The notes below the pieces were generated by a model. The model was not told where the DNA came from. It ran no database searches and saw only the letters and a program-made list of their open reading frames with translations. A DNA stretch of 64,000 nucleotides from Juglans regia (lineage: Eukaryota; Streptophyta; Magnoliopsida; Fagales; Juglandaceae): assembly GCF_001411555.2 (NCBI RefSeq), contig NC_049901.1, forward strand, positions 9,744,681 to 9,808,680. The letters run 5' to 3'. Below are positions 46,930 through 58,727 of the stretch, piece after piece (positions within the stretch are counted from its first letter, which is position 1; each line of letters begins with the position of its first letter). Position numbers and translations under genes: made by a program.

Positions 46930-49465
46930 TCTTTATTGGTTACCACACCAAAACTTAGCTAGCATACCATTAAGCTCTTTGCAAAGCTTCTTTGGAAATT
47001 TAAAAACACTCATTGTGTAGGATGGAACAGCTTGTAAAACAGTCTTTATCATAATTTCTTTCCCAGCACTAGAGAGAAAAGAATTCTTCCAATTTTTAAT
47101 CTTTAGCCAAACTCTTTCTTTTAAACACCTAAAAGTGTTATACTTAGATTTACCCACCATAGGGGTAAGTCCCAAGTATCTCTCATAATTTCCCTTCACC
47201 AGATCCTCTCATTCCCTTAGTATTTTTCTTATGTTTTCTGAGTTAGTATTTGAACTGAAAAACATAGCTGTCTTTTCCTTGTTTAAGAACTGACCAGAAG
47301 CTTATTCATATTTGCTAAGAATCCCTTTCAGTTTTCTCCATTCCTCCACACTAGCCCTTCCAAATAGAACACAATCATCTGCAAATAATAGATGATTGAT
47401 TCTTAGCCCCTCCTCACAACTGAAATCCCTTTTGTTTCCCCTTGCGAATCAGCCTTGTTGAGCATTGCACTAAGGCCTTCTGCAGACATGATAAAGAGGT
47501 AAGGGGAAAGAGGATCCCCTTGCCTTAATCCCCTCGATGGATAAATTTTTGCCTAAATTTTTGCCCCTGGTTCACCATTAACCAACACTGAGTATGTGAC
47601 AGAAGTGACACATTTCATAATCATATTTGTCCACTCATTGCAAAAACCTAGCTTCTTCATGATAGCTTCCAAATAATACCACTCAATTCTGTCATATACC
47701 TTTGACATATCAAGCTTGATGGCCATGCTTCCCTCCTTGCCTTTCTTTCTCACCTTCATTGTATGTAGGACCTCATAAGCAACCATAATATTATCAGTGA
47801 TTATCCTCATTGGGAAGAAGACACTTTGATTGGGGGATATGATGTTTGACAGTACACCTTTTAGCCTATTTACAAGCACTTTAGAGACAACTTTGTAAAT
47901 TACATTACAAAGGCTAATATGCCTAAACTCAGTAACACTCAAAGGATTATTGGTTTTGGGAATTAAAGCTATGTAAGTAAAATTAACCTGAGAAAGCAAA
48001 GAGTTACCATTAAGGAAGTCCAACACTGCAGTGCACACTTCCTCACCTATTGTATCCCAATGATTTTGGTAGAAACAAACACCAAAACCATATGGACCAG
48101 GTGACTTTAAAGGCCCCATATGTTTGACAGCTTCATCAATTTCCAATCTGCAGAAAGGCTTGGTCAATCTCTCATTCATTTCACTTGTGACTCGAGTCTC
48201 CACCTGTTGCACACAGCCTTTAATATCTTTTAAGCTTGGTCTTGTCGAGGGAAACAATTTCTCAAAGTAATTGTTGAAAGCCCCTTTAATTTCTTCTTGA
48301 TTAGTAAACAGATTTTTTTGTTCATCCATAACCTGTTTAACCACATTTTTCCTTCTTCTTTGAGATGCACAAGCATGAAAGAATTTAGTGTTTTTGTCCC
48401 CCATTGCATACCAATTCCTTTTTGTTCTTTGCTTCCATTTAAGGTCCTCCTTCTCAAGCATTGCCCCCAACTCTTTCTACACTCTTTTGATTTCTTTAGA
48501 ATTGTATCTGTTCTCTTCATCTTGAAGCTTTTTTAGCAACTTAGTTTTCTCTTTTATTCCTTGGAGTCTATCTGAATTAATTAGATTACTCCACCTCGAA
48601 AGGGCACCTCTACATCTGTCCAGTTTAAACTGAAATTTTTAAGTATGAATTTCCCTTTGCATGTCTTGCCAAGCCCTTTTTATAACATCCACATAGCTTT
48701 TCTCTTTTGCCCAGCTTGCTTCATATCTAAAAATTTTCTTCCTTCTCCATGCCTTTTCTCCTCTCTTTTTCATTGTCAATAAGATTGGCCCGTGGTTTGA
48801 ACTTCTCCCAATTAGCACTTCCACCCAATAATTATTGAATCTTTGTGCTCAATTTGGATTAGCCACTACACTATCTAGCATTTCTTTAGTGAAAGTTTAT
48901 CTTCATGCTTGTTGGTACATGTAAATTTGTTCCCTCTGCACCCGAGATCAAACAAATTACCTTATTCTAAAGCTACTCTAAAGCCTTCCATTTATCTCTT
49001 TGATCTTGGCTTACCTCCCATTTTTTCATCATTAGAAGTAACCTCATTAAAGTCCCCTAAAACACACCACCTTTGATTAACACTTGGCTTGAAGGACTTT
49101 AACAGATTCCAAGCTTCCTCCCTTCTACTAATTTCAGTCTAACCATAAAATCTTGTCATCCACCACTTATCATCTCCATTCTCATATGAAATATAGGCAC
49201 TAATGTGCCTCTGAGTATAGTTTAGAAACTCAACCTTCACTCTACTATTCCAGCAAAGAGCTAATCCACCCTTCTTTTCGATAGGCTCCACCACAAAACA
49301 TCTCTCACAGTTAAGCCTCTTCTTCATTCTCACACACTTCTCAGTATTCAACTTGGTTTCCATAAAAAAAATTAAATCTGGGTCATTTTCCTTCACCATA
49401 AGGCAAAGGTCTTGAACTGTTCGATGGTTCCCAACCCCTCGGTAATTCCAACTTAAAGTTTTCAT
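46930..49465 (-). pseudogene. LINE ORF2 relic: endonuclease and reverse transcriptase
   Basis: The endonuclease N-terminus (49465-49139) holds SWNYRGVGN and the METKLN metal-binding motif. The middle of the nuclease is broken. The reverse transcriptase begins near 48470: FTYIALIPKTNNPLSVTEFR, SVFFPMRIITDNIMVAYEVL, then GLRQGDPLSPYLFI and, after a one-base frameshift near 47405, LLFADD (the catalytic box) at about 47370-47390. The thumb continues to 46933 (YLGLTPMVGKSK, GKEIMIKTVLQAVPSYTMSV). Several frameshifts and stops are present. Confidence 0.85.
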
Positions 49466-49929
49466 CTAGAAAGGTGGGGCTGATTAATAGCCTCTACCCT
49501 GTTTTCTTTTCGATTGTATTCCTCACCATCAGAGTTTCTACTAATCTTCTTTCCTTTTAGTCTCTTTTTTTCTTTCCCCTCCTCATTCTCATTCTTTTTT
49601 TTCTTTTAATGTAACATTCACCAATGCTAACTGTTTTCTTCCCTTTTTCTCTAGCCCTTCTCTTCCACTCAGCCTTCAGTGGAGCCCTCTTGGTAATAAA
49701 CTCCTTAATAAGCTCATCCAACTTAGTAATGATTTCTTCTTCATTCCTTATTCCTTCATTCTCTAAAGCCTTCTCTACTACCTCCTCTACTTCCTCTCCC
49801 TCCACCTCAGTAATAATTTCCCTTACCCCTTATGTTTGCTTGTTAGTCACCAATTCCTCCTTCTCCACCTCATTCAGTTTCCCCTTCTTCTCAAATCCCA
49901 TTCTCTTTGTTCCATCAGACTCAGCCTCC

Positions 49930-50917
49930 CTAAACCTCATTTCCTACCCAGAATATATTTTTTTTACTAAATACCTCTTTTCCCATCCTGCTATTAGAAG
50001 CTTCTTCTCCCTCATCTTGTATAAACCATCTCCTCCCTCCCTTATTGCTCTTTTTTGAATAAATTGGTTCCCCATCTTTCTTTTTTTTTACTCCTATTTT
50101 CAATTCTGCTCTTAACCAGACCCCATATTGATTAGCCCATTCTCTCTTCCTTTCACAACCTTCCTTACCATGAATTAAACATTCACAAGAAAAGCAAAAT
50201 GTGGGCAACTTTTCATACCTTATAGGGATCCAGAGCTTATCCCCCTTCACGTTAACAGTTCTGCCTCTGGCTAGAGGTTTAGATGAATCTGTAGAGATTA
50301 GAACCCTTAAGAATCTTCCCCAGCCACTTCCATCCTCCCTCACATCCATCTCTTCCACCTTGCCCATTGTGTTACCTATATGTATTCCTCTGTCCTCATT
50401 CACGCAAGACAGTGGCATATTATGCAGCTGAATCCAAAAGCGCTCCCACTCAAATCTCAGCTTCTGTGGTGGCGTATCTTCATCAAAAGGTTTTAGAACA
50501 AACATATGAAAATCAAATAGCCATGGTCTTCCACTCCACACGTTGTTTATCAGCTGGATTAGCAAAGGTGATTGTAAATACATTCGTATTTACTTTAAGA
50601 AACTTTGCAGGTTTGCTTATTTTCCAGACTTTCTTCATCGTGTTCTCCATCACCTCCTTGCTTATACTTCTATCCGTGCACACTTTTTCCACCAGACTAC
50701 ACTTTCTTTTGTAAGAAATCTCTTCTCCCACACCTTCATCAAAGTCTGTTGCAGCTTCTTCATCCTCCATTAAATGCAGCCTATCCCATTTCTCTTGTAT
50801 TTCCTCTATCTTTTTATCACCATTTTTTGGATTTTTTTTCTTTTTTTCTCTTTTTGCTTGGCGACAGAAACCCCCCCTGAAGGACTTCCTCACCGTACAC
50901 CACCGTACCCCACTCAC
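49930..50917 (-). pseudogene. LINE ORF1-like relic (DUF4283 and zinc knuckle)
   Basis: Two overlapping frames (50917-50513 and 50583-49930) together carry a DUF4283-type fold (FLKVNTNVFTITFANPADKQ, RPWLFDFHMFVLKPF, RFEWERFWIQLHNMPL) followed by a zf-CCHC_4-like KLPTFCFSCECLIHGKEGC. This is the RNA-binding ORF1 region found upstream of the endonuclease in many dicot L1 elements. A frameshift near 50520-50580 separates the halves. A Lys/Glu-rich tail continues to 49557. Confidence 0.8.
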
Positions 50918-51010
50918 TCTCTATCAACACCCCCACGCTCCACTCAAATTCTGTTAGAATCTAGTAGATCCCACCACTCCACCTCAACCTCCCATTCGCA
51001 TAAGAGAGGA

Positions 51011-53212
51011 GACTTAAACTTTAAATAGGGAATGAGGTACATTATATTTGTCAGGAATCTCTTTGAGAACATAGGCTCTCCAAATGCATGACCCTTGGCT
51101 GCTTCCCAATTAAGCACTCTCCTTAATTTTTCACATACTTGGATGAAATGCTAATATTAATGTCTACGTAATAATCTGGATGAGTACCAATGACCTTGTA
51201 CTACAGTAGTCGTACCTTTGTGCTTATTTTTTGCAAATAGAGGTATAAATTAAAGAGAAATGATATTTACAGTTGTGAAATATGTAAGTGTCCCGTAATT
51301 TATTTTTAAAAAGAATAAATATGAGATATGCATGATAAAAAAAAAAATTAATTATTTTTTTAATAATAGATTTCACTTTTTTTCACAAAGTTTACATAAT
51401 AATTACGTATTTATCAAATATTACTCTAAAGTAAATTGGTCGAATGAAGTAGACTCGAACCATTCAAGCCATGTACAGCCCCACATGCGTCGGACGCCAG
51501 TTTTCCGCCTTGAAGTACAAAACTACACGACATGACCGACCTGCACTCACTGGCCAAAAAAATAGACTGATGCCATTGATGTGTCCAAATCTGGAAATTG
51601 TCCCGTATATTATGCCGTGGGAATTGGGATGGACGACTTTCCTTTTCTTGCATATAAATTACATCTTCCATTTATATACATACGCGTACGCTTGTCCTCA
51701 TGTGTGTATATATAAATGATTATTTAATAAAATAAAATGATAATGTGATCTACATAATTTTCCTATATATAATATATGGATGTATACATATATACCATAT
51801 GTATACCATATATATATATGGATACGGCTACTAGGCTACCCAACGTGTATTACTGAGCACATTCATAGTATAAATTGTACATTTTTAAAATTATTTTTTA
51901 AATATTTTTAAACATTTAAAAAAAATTCTTAATTTATTAATAGTCAGCCAGTCTAGGTCATGCCATGATGATGGAAGTTTACTCTCACTTGTTTGTGGCG
52001 TGTTGGGTGATTGAATTTAGAGTTACCTCAAGGCAACACCAAGATCCAATTAGTATGATGGTGAAAATTAAAACTAACTCAAACTAGTACTCAATTCTAA
52101 AAAATTAGGATGACAAAGCATAAACTTCACTTTTATTGAATATAACATAATGATGAATTACAAACCAAATACTGACTTAAATAGTAGGGTTTCATAGGGT
52201 TTCCGCCATCCTTTCCCCAATTACTCCCTCCAACAACCTTATTCTCAAACATAAATCAAACTCCTAAGTTTAAGGAAACAATCTTATCAAATAGATAATC
52301 ACCCTAATTTGAAAGAGATATTCGGCCAACCCTCTTGCAACTGTCCAATCCCTAAAATCAAAGGATTTGCCTCCTCCTCTAAGTTCAAGAGATTTGCCAA
52401 CCAACTCCTAAAATCAAAAAATTGGCTAACAACTTGATTCTCTTCTAGTTGACCTTGTCTTGGGTGCCTAAAGACCCATTACCCGAACCATGCATGCACC
52501 CCCAATGCTACCCTCCTAGCTTCGGCATGCCTAGCCCTCTTAGTGGCATTACGAATGACCCTTCTTATATCTCCATCACATAGCCTCCACCTCTTTTTCG
52601 TTGTTTCTGTTGTTTATATAAATATTCCCATTTTAAAATTTTACAGTTTACCTATATTTTAAGACCCTCGAAAATTTTCCTGGCCTCAAATCCAACCGAA
52701 ACTAATTAACCTACTGGAAGTTCTATGGAACTAAAAAGCATATTGATGTAGGATTATTCATAGATTTTAAGCTCTCTTCGGCTATGGAGTTTGTCATTTG
52801 TAGAAAGAGCTACCATCGAATCCTTGGCCTGCCTTGACATTTTTCTTTCTGATGAATGTCTCCGTATCAGCAATTATTTTAGTTTTCCCATTAAAAGCTG
52901 TACATATTGCAATAGTAAAAATGCTCAAATACAGAACTAAAGGCATATTATTCAAGGTAGAATTTTGAGTGCTTGCTTTGGTGTGCAAAGATCTCGAAGA
53001 GATATGAAAAGGGTGTAGTCCACTTAATAAGGCGGAGAATAAGGAGATAGTAAATACTGCAACAACTCAATTACCAAAGTCCTAATCTTAAACATGGAAC
53101 GCATCTAATCAATTGAAATAGCCTAGTTGCACACTATGTATCTTTCGAAAGATAGGAACAAAGATTTTTCTACTAGTCTCCAAAATCAAGTCTTGTCCCC
53201 ACTCGTCCGCTA
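51011..53212. other. Intergenic DNA between LINE and X8 gene
   Basis: No gene recognised. 51700-51840 is rich in TATATA. 51880-51950 carries the TTTTTAAATATTTTTAAAC type of AT-rich repeat. A possible LTR-like block lies at 52010-52600. Confidence 0.5.
52010..52600 (-). mobile_element. Possible LTR-retrotransposon relic
   Basis: On the minus strand the block reads CTACTATTTAAGTCAGTATT (TATA-like), then TTCAATAAAAGTGAAGTTT (polyadenylation-like) and TTGGTGTTGCCTTGAGG, an order that suits an LTR. Upstream it has repeated AATCTCTTGAACTTAGAGG / AATCCTTTGATTTTAGG words. No coding sequence, paired LTR or target duplication was found. Confidence 0.35.
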
Positions 53213-54849
53213 TCAATTGTAGATGAATTGGCAGTCCTCAAAACCTGCCACATTGTACCATACAATGAATCGTTAGTTTGAAAATTACATAAAACGACAC
53301 CCTCAGAAAAGACATGTATAATGAAAATCATCTGTAGCTAGGGTCAAGTGAATAACAACTTGTATGTCACTTACTCTGCTGGACAAGAACAAGAAGACAT
53401 TGGTAATTAATGGTATAATTCTAATTTTAATGCAGCTGAGAAACCAAAAAGGATTTCCAGAAGAGAGCAAGTACTCTCTCAACTAGAGCCATGTTCTTTC
53501 TAAGCATATCTAGTAGCATATTCCATGTGGTGTCAACTTATTGTGTAGATTGCACTCTACAAGATAAAGAAAGGGGACGTGGTGGGAATTTACAGAAGTA
53601 TGATAGACCATATCATAGCCTCAATTAAGTTGCTTAGACAGAGAAATATTGGATTAGATTTGAAATAAGAAGCTGCCAAGTTAGACTTGTGTATCCATCC
53701 AGCCTAGATGCAGCACAAAACAAACTTATCTTGTACCACACAAGTAATCCATCCAAAATTGCATGTCGGTGTGGTGTATGTTCCCTACGATATTGACTTC
53801 GTTTCCTTGTTTCTGTGGGTGGTAATCTAAATAAAAAGAAAACCAGACAGTTTCGATTCTTTATTCAATAATATGATCGTTTGGACTTACTTGGATCCAC
53901 TCTGACAAGCATGGCAGTCCCTCCAAAATCACAAGTGCCTCCACCAATCTTTGTTTTTTGCCAGTAGCTGTTGAAAGCATATGAAGCATGGGCCAGCATA
54001 GTGTCAGGTTGGTAGCATGACCCCTTGGGTTGGATTGACTTGCAGTCTGCGCCAGACCCGCAGGCATAGTCCATGGCTTCTTGGATTATGGGATCTGGCA
54101 CTGATGGCTTAGCCACACACCAGACAGGAAGCTGTGACTTCTTATGGGGAGTGGGTGGTACTGATGGTGGTGGGAAAACTAGAGGAGGTAGGTATATTGG
54201 TGGGCTCGGAAGATGCTTTGGTGGGCTAGGCCCATTTTCTGGTGGATTAGGGGAGCAACCAGGTGGGCTAGGCTCATTTTCTGGTGGATTAGGGACTGGG
54301 GAATACGTGGGTGGGCTAGGTGTGTTAGAGGGTGGGCTTGGAATGGGAATATTGGGTTTTGAGGGTGGTGGAGGGGGTGGTGGTGCATATCTTATGGGAG
54401 ATGGTATGGCTGAAGAAGGTTGTTGTGGGGTGAGGGGTGCATTTACACAGAAAGGAGGAGTATTATCAGGCATGGGGACTGGTGCTAATGATTCAAGAGG
54501 TGGTAGAGAGAAAGGAGAGCCTATGGCATATAGTTCAGCATCTGAGAAATCCGATGGAGCATCAATGTCCTTGTGGCTTTGTACTTGTAGCTTCCTCATC
54601 AAACCGGGGCTTAAGGCTTTAAGGAGTTTGGGGTCTTGGAATATCATCGATTGTGCATTCCTTCTTGCCTCTGCAAAAATAACAAATCATAAACTTAGAA
54701 AACATTTCAAACTCAGTGGTTTGGCACTCTACTAGATGAAAGCGCTTACCACATAGAGTTATGAGGGTCGTGGTAGAAATGGAGATGCACAACACAAAAA
54801 TGCTCAATCTCACACTAGTTATTCTTGAATCCATTGCATGACAAGCCAT
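53213..54849 (-). CDS. X8 (CBM43) domain protein with proline-rich linker
   Basis: Three exons: 54750-54849, 53891-54670 and 53213-53244, 303 residues. Exon 1 from the ATG at 54849 encodes a signal peptide (LSIFVLCISISTTTLITLC). Exon 2 encodes a leader, then a Pro/Ser-rich linker (SPPSNTPSPPTYSP, PSPPGCSPNPP), then the X8 domain starting WCVAKPSVPD with YACGSGADCKSIQ, GSCYQPDT and ASYAFNSYWQ. The exon 2 frame could run on to a stop at 53865, but a consensus donor (CCAA/GTAAGT at 53890) splices to a 32-base exon giving VDPSFEDCQFIYN, which supplies the last conserved cysteine. X8 proteins bind beta-1,3-glucan (callose) at cell walls or plasmodesmata. No C-terminal GPI-type hydrophobic tail is seen, so it is probably secreted. 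Confidence 0.9.
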
Positions 54850-56485
54850 TCTGATCCAAGCCAGAACACCTGGAACTTCACCCTCTATTCAGCCACTCGG
54901 CAATTCATGATATAGGAAAGGTAATGCTAACAGAAATCGGCTGGCCAACAAAATGTACTTAGCAACATAGGAAAAGTAGAGATGATTCTTTTTCACTGCT
55001 TTATACTGTCAGATTGCAGAATATTTGCAAGATTAAATATGCAGAGTGGATAAAGGTATGATAGGAATTGTCTCTCTGGAGAGGTGTATAAGTGAATGTC
55101 CTTTCTCCTTGAATCTTGTTTAGAACATATTCTTGCTTGGCAGAGGAGCAAAATGAAAGGGGAGAGAGATGGCTGCACTTTTGTTTACTTTTTTGTTAAG
55201 AATTTTGCAAGTGTTTCACCCGATTTATGAGTTTTTTTTTATTTTCAGCATCCCTGCCTCGTCATTCTTTATGTCAACCACTACACTCAAATGGGAAGCC
55301 CTCAGATTTACAGAAAACTAAATTTGACCTCTTTTGATCCTCATACATTTGTTCATACAAAAAGAAATTAACCTGAGCTGAACACATCCTCAAAAGCTTC
55401 ATTCAGCACCCTGTCTAAAAATTCAGATCTTGTAAGACAGTATCCAGCAGCACTTCCTCTAAAACAAGTCTTCACACAGTCTATGGTTATGAATCAAGGA
55501 TCCACACCATCATTAATATGAGTGTATCTTCAAAGGATATGTACAGGTAATTCAACCCCAATGGTTACAGTAAAATTAGCACATATGGGTTGTTTCTAGT
55601 GGACTTCAAATACCAAACGATGCAACAAGATAGTGGTGGCCATTGAGTCTTCTTGTGATGATGATATGTTAATAGAGAAGTGAAATTCCATGGAAACCAA
55701 ACATATGAGGGTGCAGGAAACCACTCAACTTGTTAATTATTTTGAATTCTTGTATTGTGTAGCAAGTAAATCGAGAATCAATAATGTTTCTGATTTCTAT
55801 GTTCCACAATGTACAGGGGTTAGGTCTTTCTTAGTGTTGAGCCTCGTTTCTCCCTGTTAACATACTAGTAGCCATCAATCTTCCATCTTCCTTTGGCATA
55901 GAAGTTTCCCAACACCGTACCAAAGGAATAAAATTTGATTACTCCTAAGGCACGAACCCAGAAGGCTATAAATTCATTTAGCAACTAAATGAAGTTTAGG
56001 AAATCTTAGCTGTAACACAAGTCTTCAATAACTGACTATAAAAGCTACAACTATATTAAGGTATCATTTAATGCTTACATATTATTTTTTCCTTCTAAAA
56101 TTTTCACCATGTTGTGACATGACTTTCAAATCACATAAAGAGCAATAAAACCTAAAAAGAAATTATATACTTAAGAAACCAAAGTTATAGAACAGAACAC
56201 TAGCATATAGCCTTGAAAGTCAGAAAATCCTTCCTTAGCTAATGAATCTACCATGACATCTGCCAAAGTAAGAAACCACAATTAAGGTTTATCAAATTTA
56301 AGTAGGTGATTAAGTTTCATAGCTGTTAATTTGGCTTCTAATGCTTTGATTTAAATTAGTATTTGCCCGTTTTCTTACCGTTGGCAACGGTCCCTTGCCA
56401 TATATAACCTGGGGATTCAAGTTTCTTCAATTGACAAATGGATTAGGTTAATAGAATGACAATGAGACAATTTGTCTTAGCGGCG
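54850..56485. other. Upstream region of the X8 gene and intergenic DNA
   Basis: The left part should hold the promoter and leader of the X8 gene. I could not fix a TATA box. No other exon is seen up to the RNase H-like gene. Confidence 0.45.
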
Positions 56486-56486
56486 C

Positions 56487-56493
56487 TATAAAT
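56487..56493 (+). promoter_or_regulatory. Possible TATA box of the RNase H-like gene
   Basis: GCGCTATAAATTATC lies 18-24 bases upstream of the ATG at 56511. With a normal TATA-to-start distance, transcription would begin near 56517-56522. That would skip this ATG and make the in-frame ATG at 56550 the first usable start. Confidence 0.4.
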
Positions 56494-56510
56494 TATCTTT
56501 AACCTTTCAA

Positions 56511-57143
56511 ATGAGCCACAAGTCATCAATCTTGCTGAGAGCCTCGGCTATGGATACGAACTTGACTCTAGGCCCCGCCCAACCTACTCTCGATACTGAA
56601 TATGGTGTGCTAGTTCACAGCATTTCCTGGGTTACACCATTTGAAGATTCATGGAGACTGAACTTTTCTGGCTACACAACAGGAGCAGCCAATGGCAATG
56701 CAGGGGCCGGTTGTGTTCTTCGAGATCAAAATGCCATATTTAAGGCAGCTTGTGCAGCTCCTATCAAGGACTGTGAGAATGTTGATATGACAGAATTGGT
56801 AGCCTTGAATCTAGGCCTTGATATTGCTCTAAGGCAAGGTGTGGATTACATTGAAATTGCTGGAGACTATTCCAATGTGATTCGTCTGCTTGCCGGTGAG
56901 TCTATACCATTTCCATCATCAGTTCAGTCGCTTATTGAAGAATGTTCTTATTTCTTGGCAAAGTTTCGAGGTGTAATGATCCGCCAAGTAACAATCCATG
57001 CCAATGAGCCTGCAAACTTGCTTGCAATTTTTGGCAGCGGGTTCGAAGAACCTCTCCAGTGGTTTGACAAGCCACCACCTGAAATAGCTGATAGTTTAAT
57101 TAGTGATGTAATTGGCCGTTGGATGCCTTTAGATGGTCTATGA
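56511..57143 (+). CDS. Free-standing RNase H-like (RVT_3) domain protein
   Basis: An intact single-exon frame of 210 residues from the ATG at 56511, or 197 from the ATG at 56550 (MDTNLTLGPAQP), which the TATA spacing favours. Residues ~55-175 match the plant RNase H domain of LINE origin: NGNAGAGCVLRDQNAIFKAA, MTELVALNLGLDIALRQGVD, IEIAGDYSNVIRLLAG and VTIHANEPANLLA. The usual first catalytic Asp (in a FDGA-type motif) is NFSGYTTG here, and the last Asp of NRVADALA-type motifs is replaced by Glu. The Glu of MTELVAL and the Asp of AGDYSN remain. No reverse transcriptase or poly(A) tail is attached. It is either a domesticated RNase H-like gene or a chance-preserved fragment. Function unknown. 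Confidence 0.7.
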   Translation: MSHKSSILLRASAMDTNLTLGPAQPTLDTEYGVLVHSISWVTPFEDSWRLNFSGYTTGAANGNAGAGCVLRDQNAIFKAACAAPIKDCENVDMTELVALNLGLDIALRQGVDYIEIAGDYSNVIRLLAGESIPFPSSVQSLIEECSYFLAKFRGVMIRQVTIHANEPANLLAIFGSGFEEPLQWFDKPPPEIADSLISDVIGRWMPLDGL

Positions 57144-58400
57144 ATCTTTCCATCCTGTTTTAATAAACTGAGTTTGCTTGCAAAAGCACATACTTGAATG
57201 AAGCCTTAATGCAAGGACATAGATTTTCCTATGCTAGAAAATTAAGTCAAACACAAATGATATTTGTCACCAGACAACCCCATCTTTATCATCTTTGAGA
57301 CTACTGCTGGAAAATCATCTTCTCTCTCTTAAAGCAATCTCTTCAATGCAAGATCAACAGATGGACAACCTGCTCTAATCTATATACTAATGATATGAAG
57401 TGTTATCGGCTCTGTTAAGAAAGTTGAGGAAAATAACATCAAACGTTAACGCATCACTCAATCTAGAAATTCAGATGAACACTCACACTATTAGTATCTG
57501 CAATCTGCATAAATAAACGTAATCTTCTAATCACAACACTAATAACTTCCCACAATTCTTATCAGGCATATGTTACTGGCTATCTTTCAACTTTAGTTTG
57601 ATTGTCAAATCTTTATCTAGTAGCAAGCTCAACGAAGGAAAAGGACAGCTAGGTTCGATGGTTTAAGGAGGTGAGCATGTACACTCTAAACCAGACAGCA
57701 GATATTGATTCTTCTCAAGTACACGTGCAGCTGCTAAATACAATTTATTCATAACTAATATAGATTCAAATAATTGTAGTTATCTTATCTATCTTTCTGA
57801 TTGGTTGTAACTCAGATCACCTATTGTAATCTATTATACGATACAAATCAATGGGAAATGTGTGGAAAAACATTTGAGTCATATATTCTTCCATGGCATA
57901 AGAGCTTTTGGTTCGCACCACTTATATCAACCAAATGGCCAAATCCAACACCTCTGCTTCCACATTTTCCTTTCCCAATATCTTCCGTTCAATTATGTCA
58001 AGCTTTGACAGCAACGACTGTCTTCTTTCCATTTCTCAATTTCTACTTGTCCTTAGGAGCCACGATTTGTTGGTAGTTGTGGATGCTTCTGTCAATGATT
58101 GCTTCTTCTTACTCAAGTCTTTGAGATCCTATAACTACCCAGATCATCTGCCACCCCCAACTTCCCTCTTCCATTCCTGACCGGATTGAAATTGCAGGGA
58201 TCTGAATTCATTTTGATGGACAAGGGCCTTATTCTGCAAGTTTGACTGTTGAAAAGGAATGGGGGTAGCGCTTGCAGGGGTCAGTCAATTCTAGGAAAAT
58301 CTATATCGAAACTTGAACCGATCGTCTTTCTTTCATTAACTATCTGCACAGGCTTTTTAAGCCAACCTATTTACAACGGTAACTTTTTCTCTCTGTTGCC
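57144..58400. other. Intergenic DNA between RNase H-like and unknown genes
   Basis: No convincing gene. An 81-codon ATG frame at 57935-58180 (MAKSNTSASTFSF...) has no family resemblance and overlaps another open frame. Confidence 0.45.
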
Positions 58401-58406
58401 CCATTT

Positions 58407-58413
58407 TATATAA
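58407..58413 (+). promoter_or_regulatory. TATA box upstream of the uncharacterised gene
   Basis: CCATTTTATATAAGTTGC contains TATATAA about 315 bases before the ATG at 58728. It predicts transcription from about 58440 and a leader of nearly 290 bases. A leader this long is not excluded. Confidence 0.45.
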
Positions 58414-58727
58414 GTTGCACTAACCATTTATTTCACCCACACCATTATTAAACCATAAATCATTGTGTGTGGGGATTTTGCTTTCCAAATAAAGAGACAA
58501 AACGTTTTAAAAACTAGGGGCAAATCCGGCACATCATCGTTAACTCTTTGATGTAAACGGTAACTTTCCGTGTCTTGTTCTCCTCTGTGTCTTCCCTTCG
58601 CTGCTTAAAAACATTCCCAAATCCACAAAAGGAATTAACTTTCCATCATCCAAAAGAGAAATCAAAATACTCATACAAAGCAATCACAGTAACGTGTATA
58701 AAATTCACAAGAAGATCAGTGAGAACT

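Larger units (their letters stand above)
45056..51010 (-). mobile_element. L1-type LINE, nearly full length but decayed
   Basis: Order on the minus strand: ORF1-type region (50917-49930) with a DUF4283-like segment and a CCHC-like zinc knuckle (FCFSCECLIHGKEGC); charged linker (49805-49557); endonuclease start (49465-49139, MKTLSWNYRGVGN, METKLN); linker; reverse transcriptase (48470-46930); zf-RVT segment (46205-45900, WKPSNELLATRRNL, CHICLQEDESVMHVLWHC); RNase H (45566-45180); poly(A), seen as T-runs at 45058-45085 on the plus strand. Multiple frameshifts and stops separate the pieces, and a MITE interrupts it at 46.2-46.4 kb. No clear target duplication was found. It is non-coding today. 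Confidence 0.9.

Noticed and set aside
53865..53890. Stop codon after exon 2 of the X8 gene as the true C-terminus
   Set aside because: A consensus donor precedes it and a matching acceptor plus 32-base exon restores the conserved end of the domain.
54073..54735. 220-codon Gly-rich open frame on the plus strand
   Set aside because: It is the reverse-strand shadow of the Pro-rich linker of the X8 protein. It looks like a glycine-rich protein only because CCN codons reverse to GGN.
57935..58180. 81-codon ATG open frame
   Set aside because: No family resemblance. It overlaps another frame and has no promoter or splice support. It could be a small gene, but evidence is insufficient.
58575..58727. 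51-codon N-terminal extension of the uncharacterised gene, resembling a transit peptide
   Set aside because: The first codon is TTG. No ATG lies in this part of the frame, so translation most likely starts at 58728.
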